The position numbers and the translations under genes were made by a program. Shown here in pieces: positions 7,328-14,461 of a stretch of 64,000 nucleotides of DNA (positions are counted from its first letter, which is position 1; each line of letters begins with the position of its first letter). The stretch is from Thermohalobaculum sp038524325. GTDB lineage: Bacteria; Pseudomonadota; Alphaproteobacteria; Rhodobacterales; Rhodobacteraceae. Under the pieces are notes generated by a model, which saw nothing but the letters and a program-made list of their open reading frames with translations, was not told the origin of the DNA and ran no database searches. The stretch lies in the NCBI GenBank assembly GCA_038524325.1, contig JBCBIS010000001.1, positions 1-64,000 of the forward strand, written 5' to 3'.

Positions 7328-8362
7328 TTATTCCCACTCGAGCTCCTTATAGGCGGCCGTGACGTTTCTGGGATGGAAAACGTCGAACAACAGCCAATCC
7401 GCTCGCGACTCGATTCCAACGGTTCGAATCGCCTCCAACATCGGGGTTCCGGCCGCGATGGCCTCGCGCGTATCGGCCACCAATCGCGTGAGGTAGCTGT
7501 GGGTTGGCGTGAAGGCTGTCTCGGATGGCAGGGCGACCGGGCCGTGGCCCGGGACGACGCGAGCGATCTCCGGCTGCCCCATCAGTGTCTCCAGCACCGC
7601 GATCCAGCCGAGGATCGATCCGTCGAGCGCCGGCAGATGATCGTGAAAGACCAGATCGCCGGCGAAGAAGGTCCCGGTCGCGCGGTCGAGAACACTCAGA
7701 TCATTGTCGGTATGCGCCGTCGCGTGTGGTGTCAGCCGCAGCACCCGGTCGCCGCCGAGCGATAGATCCTGGGGCGCGGAGAGGCCGGTCCGCGGCAAGA
7801 CAATTTCAGTGCCCTGGAAGGCCGGCCCCAGAAAGCGCGCCATGGCGGTGAGATAGGCCTCTCTCCGCGCCTCCAGGGCATCCGCCATGCGGTGATGGGC
7901 GATGATATGCTCGGCCTCGGTCAGCGCCGCCGTGCCGAGGCTGTGATCCGGATGCATATGCGTGAGGATCACATAGCGGATCGGCAGCTCCGTCTCGGCC
8001 CGGATCGCGCCAAGGAGCGCGGCCCCGATCGCTCGGGTGGAGCCGGTATCGATAACCGCGACCGCCTCCGGCCCGATGACAAAGCTCAGATTGGCGAGAT
8101 CACCGCGGTTCTCCAGCGTCGGCTCGGCATGGACCGCCTTGTGCACGAAGACCCCCGGGGCGATCTCGCTGACCGGGAAATCGGGGGAGGTGCCCTCAGC
8201 AACGCAGGGATAGCTCTGCACCTCGAAGGCGGGCGGGAAGCCGCGCGCCCCGATCCGGGCCACCTCGCGGCAGGCGGCCAGAGTCTCGCCGCCCGGCAGG
8301 CGTTCGGTCCGGCACTCCCCCGGCTGGCCCGCGAGGCAGGCGGTCAGCAACAGCTCGAACAT
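7328..8362 (-). CDS. Quinoprotein relay system metallohydrolase (MBL fold) with N-terminal four-Cys domain
   Basis: 344 residues. The metallo-beta-lactamase motif HMHPDH (135-140), followed by HTD and PGHGP further on, indicates a binuclear metal hydrolase. Proteins of this kind are named quinoprotein relay system zinc metallohydrolase and accompany PQQ dehydrogenases with SoxYZ-like carriers. Residues 1-54 form a separate module with cysteines 9, 17, 31 and 53, matching two stand-alone small proteins in this window. Its ATG overlaps the FghA stop (ATGA), so it is translated with the formaldehyde genes. The substrate is unknown; a role in quinoprotein or carrier maintenance is inferred. Confidence 0.88.
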   Translation of the reverse strand: MFELLLTACLAGQPGECRTERLPGGETLAACREVARIGARGFPPAFEVQSYPCVAEGTSPDFPVSEIAPGVFVHKAVHAEPTLENRGDLANLSFVIGPEAVAVIDTGSTRAIGAALLGAIRAETELPIRYVILTHMHPDHSLGTAALTEAEHIIAHHRMADALEARREAYLTAMARFLGPAFQGTEIVLPRTGLSAPQDLSLGGDRVLRLTPHATAHTDNDLSVLDRATGTFFAGDLVFHDHLPALDGSILGWIAVLETLMGQPEIARVVPGHGPVALPSETAFTPTHSYLTRLVADTREAIAAGTPMLEAIRTVGIESRADWLLFDVFHPRNVTAAYKELEWE

Positions 8363-9186
8363 CAGAGCCGGTCTGCGTGCCAGGCGATATGGTCCTCCAT
8401 GAAACTCGCCACGAAGAAATAGGAATGGTCATAGCCGGGCTGCATGCGAAAGACGCTGGAGGTCCGGGTCTCCGCCAGCGCGGCGGACAGCGCCTCGGGC
8501 TTCAGCAGGTCGAGGAACTGATCGGCTGCTCCTTGATCGATCAGCAAATCGCGGTTCCACCCGGCATTCCTCACCAGAAGGGTCGCATCGCTCATCGCCC
8601 AGCTTTCCTCATTGGCGCCCAGATAGGCCGAAAGCTGCTTGCGCCCCCAATCGCTGGCCGTGGGATGCGCAATTGGCGCAAAGGCGGAAAGCGAGCGGTA
8701 GAGGCTGGGGTTCTGCAACGCCAGGGTGATCGCCCCATGCCCGCCCATCGAGTGCCCGGTGATCCCCTGCCGGTCGCGGTCGATCGGGAAATTGCCGATC
8801 ACCAGCTTTTGCAGCTCGTCGGTGATGTAGGAATACATCTGGAAATGCGGCGCCCAAGGGTCCTCGGTGGCATCGACATAGAACCCCGCGCCCTGCCCCA
8901 GATCATACGCCTCGTCATTCGCCACACCCTCGCCGCGGGGCGAGGTGTCCGGGAACACGACCGCGATACCATAATCCGCGGCGAAGGCCTGCGCCATCGA
9001 CTTGGTCATCGCATTCTCGTGGGTGCAGGTGAGGCCCGAGAGATACCACAGGCATGGCACCGTCTGGCTCTCCACCAGGGGCGGCAGATAGACGGCGAAG
9101 GTCATCTCGCAATCGGTGGTCTCGGCCTGATGCTTATAGACGCCTTGAACCCCTCCAAAGCAGGCATTCTCTGACACGGTTTCCAT
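8362..9186 (-). CDS. fghA: S-formylglutathione hydrolase
   Basis: 274 residues of the esterase D family, alpha/beta hydrolase fold. The nucleophile is Ser146 in GHSMGGHGA; the rest of the triad is seen as Asp in DQGAADQFL and His in YDHSYFF near the C-terminus. The segment GLTCTHENAM is typical of the family. It hydrolyses S-formylglutathione to formate and glutathione, the step after the dehydrogenase encoded at 53624-54736. Lies 12 bp downstream of osmC in a gshA-osmC-fghA-metallohydrolase operon. Confidence 0.95.
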   Translation of the reverse strand: METVSENACFGGVQGVYKHQAETTDCEMTFAVYLPPLVESQTVPCLWYLSGLTCTHENAMTKSMAQAFAADYGIAVVFPDTSPRGEGVANDEAYDLGQGAGFYVDATEDPWAPHFQMYSYITDELQKLVIGNFPIDRDRQGITGHSMGGHGAITLALQNPSLYRSLSAFAPIAHPTASDWGRKQLSAYLGANEESWAMSDATLLVRNAGWNRDLLIDQGAADQFLDLLKPEALSAALAETRTSSVFRMQPGYDHSYFFVASFMEDHIAWHADRL

Positions 9187-9197
9187 GGGCTTCTCCC

Positions 9198-9656
9198 TCA
9201 GCGTTTTTCGATTGTCCCCTCGCAGCGAATGGGGAAAGTGACGGAACGGGCGATGAAGCAGACTTCATGCGCCTTGTGGTGGACCTTGTCGGCAACCGAC
9301 GGATCACCGGACGAGATGATAACATTTGGATGGAGCGTTGCTTGAGTGAATTGGCCCGACCCGTCAGGGTTCATCGCCATCTCGGCTGTCGCGTTGTCCT
9401 CGTATGCTTCAATCACCAGCCCCGCCTGCATGCCGAGGTGAAGAAACCACAGCATATGGCAGGATGAGACCGCGCTGAGCAGCGCTTGCTCCGGATTCAT
9501 CCGGCTTGCATCCCCTTGGAAGGCGGGGTCAGAGGAGCCATGGATCATCGGCGCGCCGGGAAACAGGATGTCATGGTCTCGCGAATAGCCATTATAGCTT
9601 GCGGTCCCGGCCCCCTGGTTCCCGGTCCAACGGATCGTGGCCGCATAGCTGTGCAT
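9198..9656 (-). CDS. OsmC family peroxiredoxin-like protein
   Basis: 152 residues from the ATG at 9656, which overlaps the gshA stop (ATGA); the upstream extension lies inside gshA. OsmC/Ohr proteins use two cysteines to reduce organic peroxides; here Cys66 (SSCHMLWFLH) and Cys133 (HEVCFIARS) are at the expected places. Its position between glutathione synthesis and formaldehyde detoxification genes suggests a stress-protective role during C1 oxidation. Confidence 0.92.
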   Translation of the reverse strand: MHSYAATIRWTGNQGAGTASYNGYSRDHDILFPGAPMIHGSSDPAFQGDASRMNPEQALLSAVSSCHMLWFLHLGMQAGLVIEAYEDNATAEMAMNPDGSGQFTQATLHPNVIISSGDPSVADKVHHKAHEVCFIARSVTFPIRCEGTIEKR

Positions 9657-11026
9657 CAGTAGCTGTACTCCCGATACACGCGCTTCAGGTCGCCGCCCCA
9701 ATCGCCGTGATAATGGGCAAGGAGTTCGTCGGCAGGGGTCTGGCCGCTCTCGACCGTTTCCTCGAGAGCATTGAGGAAATGGGTCTCGTCCGGGATCATT
9801 CCGCCAGCACCAGGGCGGGCGCGGGATTTGAGGCCGGCTTGGGCGATGGTGAGCACCTCACCCGCAATCTCCTGCATCCGCCGCCCGCGCAGGGTGGCGT
9901 CGAGGCCATGGACCGAGGCGTCGATGCGGAGTTGCTCGCGCTCCTCCACCGTCCAGTCGCGGCAGAGATCCCAGGCGGCATCCAGCGCGCCCTGGTCATA
10001 GGTCAGCCCCACCCAGAAGGCCGGGAGCGCGCAGAGCCGGCGCCACGGCCCCCCATCGGCGCCGCGCATCTCGATGAACTTCTTGATCCGCGCTTCGGGA
10101 AAGATCGTGGTCAGGTGGTCGGCCCAATCGCTCAGCGTGGGCACCTCGCCGGGCAGCGCGGGCAGCCGCCCTTTCAGGAAATCCCGAAAGGACTGCCCCA
10201 GCGCGTCGATATAGACCCCGTCGCGATAGACGAAATACATCGGCACATCGAGCGCGTATTGCACCCAGGCTTCGAACCCGAACCCGTCATCGAAGACAAA
10301 GGGCAGCATGCCGGTCCGGTCCGCGTCCAGATCGCGCCAGATGCGGCTGCGCCAGGACTTGTGCCCGTTCGGCGCCCCCTCGAAAAACGGCGAGTTGGCA
10401 AAAAGCGCGGTGGCCACCGGCTGCAGCGCCAGGGCGACGCGGAGCTTTTGCACCATGTCCGCTTCGGAGGCGAAGTCGAGATTCACCTGCACCGTGCAGG
10501 TGCGATACATCATCTGCGTGCCATGGGTGCCGACCTCGCCCATATAACGGGTCATCAGGGCATAGCGGCCCTTGGGCATCACATCCATGTCCTCGTGCCG
10601 CCAGACCGGCGCGGCGCCGAGGCCGATGAAGCCGACACCGATCTGGTCGGCCACAGATTTCACCTCGGCCAGATGGGCATTCACCTCGTCGCAGGTCTCG
10701 TGGATGGTCTCGAGCGGCGCGCCGGACAGCTCCAACTGACCGCCGGGTTCCAGGCTGACATTGGCGCCGTCCTTGGTGAGGCCGATGATGTGCCCCCCTT
10801 CCTCCAGCGGTGCCCAGCCATAGCGATCGCGCAACCCCTCCAGCACCGCGCGGACCGAGCGGTCGCCTTCATAGGGCAAGGGTTTCAGCGTATCGGTGCA
10901 ATAACCAAATTTCTCATGCTCGGTGCCGATGCGCCAAGCCTCCTTCGGCTTACAGCCCGAAGCGAGATAGGCTGCCAGATCGTCTTGGCTTTCGATGGGG
11001 CCGCCGCCCTGTTGCGGGATAGACAT
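9656..11026 (-). CDS. gshA: Glutamate-cysteine ligase, plant/alphaproteobacterial type
   Basis: 456 residues, the usual length for this class. The family signature GTEHEKFGY is at 34-42 and the ATP-grasp-like core continues with RYMGEVGTHGTQMMYRTCTVQVNLDF. It catalyses the ATP-dependent ligation of glutamate and cysteine, the first step of glutathione synthesis. First gene of an operon with osmC and fghA, consistent with supplying glutathione for the formaldehyde pathway. Confidence 0.95.
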   Translation of the reverse strand: MSIPQQGGGPIESQDDLAAYLASGCKPKEAWRIGTEHEKFGYCTDTLKPLPYEGDRSVRAVLEGLRDRYGWAPLEEGGHIIGLTKDGANVSLEPGGQLELSGAPLETIHETCDEVNAHLAEVKSVADQIGVGFIGLGAAPVWRHEDMDVMPKGRYALMTRYMGEVGTHGTQMMYRTCTVQVNLDFASEADMVQKLRVALALQPVATALFANSPFFEGAPNGHKSWRSRIWRDLDADRTGMLPFVFDDGFGFEAWVQYALDVPMYFVYRDGVYIDALGQSFRDFLKGRLPALPGEVPTLSDWADHLTTIFPEARIKKFIEMRGADGGPWRRLCALPAFWVGLTYDQGALDAAWDLCRDWTVEEREQLRIDASVHGLDATLRGRRMQEIAGEVLTIAQAGLKSRARPGAGGMIPDETHFLNALEETVESGQTPADELLAHYHGDWGGDLKRVYREYSY

Positions 11027-11422
11027 GCTGAGACCGATGCTGTGATGTGGAGACTGTTGACCCGCCCTGTTTAATCAGGTTCCGGGCCCGCCTCCTAGGA
11101 TCAACTTCGCACGGTCTGGCATTATTCTGGCCGCAACCCGCCTTTGGTCAGAGCGACCACCGGGTTTTGCGCGGTTTCCTTTGGGCAGAAAAACGCATCC
11201 ACAGCAATTCACTGTGCGTGAAAATTCATACGCAACACATCCTGGTGATGGCGCGAACCACAGTTTTGCGAATGCCGCAAGAGTTGAAGACTGTTTAATT
11301 TCGAGACATAATCTTGTCGCTGCGGGTCTCCGGGGGGTTGCCTCAGCCTCGCGTGACCGTCGCAGTCAAGCGCTTGGCCGGTACCGGCCGGCGACCCCAA
11401 GTCTTCCAGAGCGGGGCTGGTT
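11027..11422. other. Divergent intergenic region between gshA and the sigma-54 activator
   Basis: 396 bp without a credible gene. It should hold the gshA promoter (minus) and that of the activator (plus). A perfect 14-bp palindrome GGCCGGTACCGGCC lies at 11376-11389, 34 bp before the activator start. No -24/-12 element was found here. No clear ribosome site precedes the ATG at 11423. Confidence 0.5.
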
Positions 11423-12475
11423 ATGGGCGCTGAGATACACGGACAGTCTTGCAGAGCAACCGGCACGGGCCGGGTTGAGGGGTCGGAGATCGTAGGCTCC
11501 GCCCCAGGGTTTCGCCGCGCCCTCTCGGCCGCACGCAAGGCGGCGAGCTGTTCCGCACCGGTTGTTGTCGGCGGCGAGACCGGCACGGGGAAAGAGCTGA
11601 TCGCCCGCCTGATCCACCGGCTCAGCGACCGGGCGCGGCGCAGTTTCGTGCCGGTCAATTGCGGCTGCCTGCCCAGCGATCTGGTCGAGAACGAACTGTT
11701 TGGGCACGAGGCAGGCGCGTTCACCGGGGCGACCTCGGCCGCCACCGGGTTGGTGCACCTGGCCGATCGCGGCACCCTCTTTCTAGATGAAATCGATGCG
11801 CTGGTCCCGCGGGCGCAGGTGACCTTGCTGCGGTTCTTGCAGCAGGGCGAGGTGCGGCCGGTGGGGGGCGGTCCGACCTCTCGGGTCGATTGCCGCATCC
11901 TCGTCGCCTCCAACCGCCCATTGTTCGATCTGGTCGAGCAGGGGCTGTTCCGCGAGGATCTCTATTTTCGGCTGAACGTGTTGGAGGTGCATCTGCCGCC
12001 GCTGCGCGAGCGGCGCGAGGACCTCCCCGCCCTGGCGCGCCATTTCCTGACGAAGTTCGGCAACGCCTATCGCCGTCGGGGACTGCGCCTCGAGGCCGAA
12101 GCGCTCGCCTGGATCGCGGCACAGGATTGGCCGGGGAATGTCCGCGAGCTGGAAAACCTGCTGCACCGCGCCGTCCTGATGGCGGAGGGGACCGAGATCA
12201 CCCGCGATCTCCTCGCCCCCGACCCCTGCCATGTGCAGCACCTCGGCAAGACGCCCTGTCGGGCCCGGCCCTCCTCCGACCCGATCGAGCCCTTTGCCGA
12301 CGCGAAGGCCAAGGCGATCGCAGCGTGGGAGCGGGGCTATCTGACCCGGCTGATGGACGTGGCCGGCGGCAATGTCACCGCCGCTGCCGCCCGCGCCGGC
12401 AAAGAGCGTCGGGCGCTGGGCAAGCTGCTTAAGAAACACGGGCTAGAGACCGGCAGCTCAGGGCCCGGGGCTTGA
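11423..12475 (+). CDS. Sigma-54-dependent transcriptional activator (EBP) without sensory domain
   Basis: 350 residues, essentially only the central AAA+ domain and a C-terminal DNA-binding helix. Walker A GETGTGKE (51-58), the sigma-54 contact loop GAFTGA (98-103), Walker B GTLFLDEID (117-125) and the sensor region WPGNVRELENLLHR are intact. A Fis-type helix-turn-helix lies near 319-345 (GNVTAAAARAGKERRALGKLLKKHG). No receiver, GAF or PAS domain precedes the AAA+ core, as in PspF. It is convergent with, and overlaps by 18 bp, the last eCIS gene, and a matching -24/-12 promoter exists at the other end of that operon. Likely the dedicated activator of the injection system. Confidence 0.92.
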   Translation: MGAEIHGQSCRATGTGRVEGSEIVGSAPGFRRALSAARKAASCSAPVVVGGETGTGKELIARLIHRLSDRARRSFVPVNCGCLPSDLVENELFGHEAGAFTGATSAATGLVHLADRGTLFLDEIDALVPRAQVTLLRFLQQGEVRPVGGGPTSRVDCRILVASNRPLFDLVEQGLFREDLYFRLNVLEVHLPPLRERREDLPALARHFLTKFGNAYRRRGLRLEAEALAWIAAQDWPGNVRELENLLHRAVLMAEGTEITRDLLAPDPCHVQHLGKTPCRARPSSDPIEPFADAKAKAIAAWERGYLTRLMDVAGGNVTAAAARAGKERRALGKLLKKHGLETGSSGPGA

Positions 12476-14389
12476 TTTGGTCGGGCATTTGAGCGTGTAA
12501 GCCGCACAGCCGAGCTCGTCATCCGCCTCGATCTCCTCCGAGTGGCCAATCGGCGTCCCTGGGCAATCCACACTGACGAAGCTGTATTCGTGCAGCTTTT
12601 GCAGATATTTGCAGAAATCGGCTTTGAACTGCTTGATCTCCGCATCCACCGTGGCTTGCGAGATCGGCTTTGCCTTGGTTCCCTTCTGGCTGAAATCGGG
12701 CAGCGGGTTGTTGCGCAGATAGCGCATGACCGCGAGGCCATGCTCGCCCTCGTGATGCCCGAGCGTGAGAGAACGCGAGATGGATTTGGCCCCCGCCTTG
12801 TCCTCCGCACTGGTGCCGCGACCATAGGCGGAACTGTCCGCCGCCTTCGCCTTCTTGCCGTAATGGGTGCGCAGCTTGAGCGAATAGCTGACCCGCAGAT
12901 TGTACCGCTCGTCACCCGAGCAGCCCCGTTTGGCACAGCTATACTTGATATCCGGCTGGAGCAGATGCCGCGTGCTCGCGCCGGTCGCGGAGACCTTCTT
13001 GTCCTTGGTCTTGTCTTTGGCAATGCTCACCGAGACGCCTGCGACCTCGCCCTTATAACTGCCGCCCTTCTTGCGGAACCCCTCGGGGATCGGGGTCGAA
13101 TATCCCGTCTTGACGCTGTGCTGGTGAGCCCAGGCCCAGGGGGGGATCCGTCCGCTGTTCGCGGCATAAAACTCCACCCCATCGACCCCATTGACCAAGG
13201 CATGGGCCGAGATCAGCGCCCCGACCGCCCCGTCATAGGCATCACGCAGGCGCTTTTTCAGCTTTTTGTCTTTCTTGAAATGGGTGTTCAGAACCCCTTC
13301 CTGGGCGGTGATCACCGTCAGCCATTTGTCCAGCAGGTCGCTAACCTGTTTGGCGGAGAGGCCCGGCTTGGCCTTCGCCGGTGCGGCTGTCTTTGCCGTC
13401 TTAGCCGTGGTGTCGGTGGCCTGGGCGACTGCGCGGGTCACGGTGGCCGAGGCCGCTGCGATGGGGCTGATCTCGGCCAGCACCTCCGAGATGATCTGGT
13501 CCCAGGGGATCGCAAGGTTGGTCAGCACCATCTCGGTGAATTTGTCGCCGGCTTTCTCGAGGGCGTCAATCGCCTCTTCGACGCCCTGCTTCAGCGCCTT
13601 CTTGTCCGATTTCAGCATCGGCGCGGCAGGGGCGGCCTGCGGCGCGTGGTTTTGCTGCACAACATGGGTCAATTCATGGGCCAGCAGATGCCGTCCCTTT
13701 TCGCTCGCCGGGTCGAAGCGGTCCTTGTTGAAGACGATATGCTTGCCATAGGTGAAGGCCTGCGCATGGACGGCGCGGGCCCGGTCGGCGGCCTCGGCCC
13801 CGTCATGGATTCGGACTTTCGAGAAATCGGCGCCCATGCGCGGCTCGAAATAGGCGCGGAGCGGGGCCGGCAGCGGTCTGCCGCCCGACAGCCCGCCGGT
13901 CGCGCGCCCGACGCCGCCTGTGCTTGCGGAGCCAGGGCTCTCGCGCCGTTGCAAGATGCCGGGGTCTGCCTTTGTTTGGAGCGCTTCCTCCTCCTCTTCC
14001 ATCATCTGGAGGTGTTCTTCTTCGTCCTCCATCATCTGGAGCGGCTCTTCCTCCTCCATGGTCTGGATCGGTCCTTCTTCCTCCGACATCGTTTGGAGGG
14101 CGTGCTCCTCGCCCGGCATCCGTTGGAGGGTCGCGCCCGGCGCCGTGGCGGGTTCGGGCATCGAGAGGACGTGGCGCGCCACCGCCTCGGCCTCGCGCTC
14201 GGCCGGGTGGTCCGGTCCGGCGATGCCGCCCTGACAGCGCGCGCAGCCGCCGCCGCAGGCGCATCCCGATTTGGGTTGCAGCGGCGCCGGCCCCTGGGTC
14301 CGCGCTGGCGGTTTGGCGCGGATCGGCAGCGGTCTGGCGCTCCGCGCGCGGGCGCCCAAAGGCATCCTTGCGGCCATCATCGCTCCCAT
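12458..14389 (-). CDS. eCIS-associated DUF4157 protein with two HExxH motifs, candidate effector
   Basis: 643 residues, last gene of the eCIS operon. Order of parts: basic N-terminus; cysteine cluster (Cys43, 45, 49, 52); acidic tandem repeats LQxMxEEEE (about 98-140); DUF4157-type domain with the zinc-peptidase motif HELTHVVQQ (238-246); a helical linker; and a C-terminal domain with a second motif HHEGEH (HExxH at 546-550) followed by EIEADDELG at about 619-627, which could supply a third metal ligand. DUF4157 is the most common marker of eCIS-associated toxins. The two-zincin arrangement suggests the first domain may process or load and the second act on the target; that split is inference. 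No signal peptide. Confidence 0.85.
   Translation of the reverse strand: MGAMMAARMPLGARARSARPLPIRAKPPARTQGPAPLQPKSGCACGGGCARCQGGIAGPDHPAEREAEAVARHVLSMPEPATAPGATLQRMPGEEHALQTMSEEEGPIQTMEEEEPLQMMEDEEEHLQMMEEEEEALQTKADPGILQRRESPGSASTGGVGRATGGLSGGRPLPAPLRAYFEPRMGADFSKVRIHDGAEAADRARAVHAQAFTYGKHIVFNKDRFDPASEKGRHLLAHELTHVVQQNHAPQAAPAAPMLKSDKKALKQGVEEAIDALEKAGDKFTEMVLTNLAIPWDQIISEVLAEISPIAAASATVTRAVAQATDTTAKTAKTAAPAKAKPGLSAKQVSDLLDKWLTVITAQEGVLNTHFKKDKKLKKRLRDAYDGAVGALISAHALVNGVDGVEFYAANSGRIPPWAWAHQHSVKTGYSTPIPEGFRKKGGSYKGEVAGVSVSIAKDKTKDKKVSATGASTRHLLQPDIKYSCAKRGCSGDERYNLRVSYSLKLRTHYGKKAKAADSSAYGRGTSAEDKAGAKSISRSLTLGHHEGEHGLAVMRYLRNNPLPDFSQKGTKAKPISQATVDAEIKQFKADFCKYLQKLHEYSFVSVDCPGTPIGHSEEIEADDELGCAAYTLKCPTKSSPGP
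13966..14098 (-). repeat. Acidic tandem repeats in the DUF4157 protein
   Basis: Five imperfect units of about 10 codons encode LQ-T/M-M followed by a run of Glu (residues about 98-140 of the protein). The units are similar at DNA level (tctggag / tcttcctcctcc blocks). This type of low-complexity Met/Glu repeat commonly precedes DUF4157 domains and may act as a disordered loading tag. Confidence 0.7.
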
Positions 14390-14461
14390 ATGCCCCTCCC
14401 TTGCACCATTGCCTGGCCCGCCCTTGGGCAGGGCTTGCAGATCCGCCGCCCTTGGCCCGCT

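Noticed and set aside
7328..8362. Beta-lactamase resistance gene
   Set aside because: The MBL fold motif is present, but gene context and the N-terminal four-Cys domain point to a quinoprotein-relay hydrolase.
11376..11389. 14-bp palindrome GGCCGGTACCGGCC as a sure operator for the activator gene
   Set aside because: GC-rich palindromes of this length can arise by chance here and it does not resemble the GGGT/ACCC sites at 37803-37842; only mentioned as part of the intergenic region.
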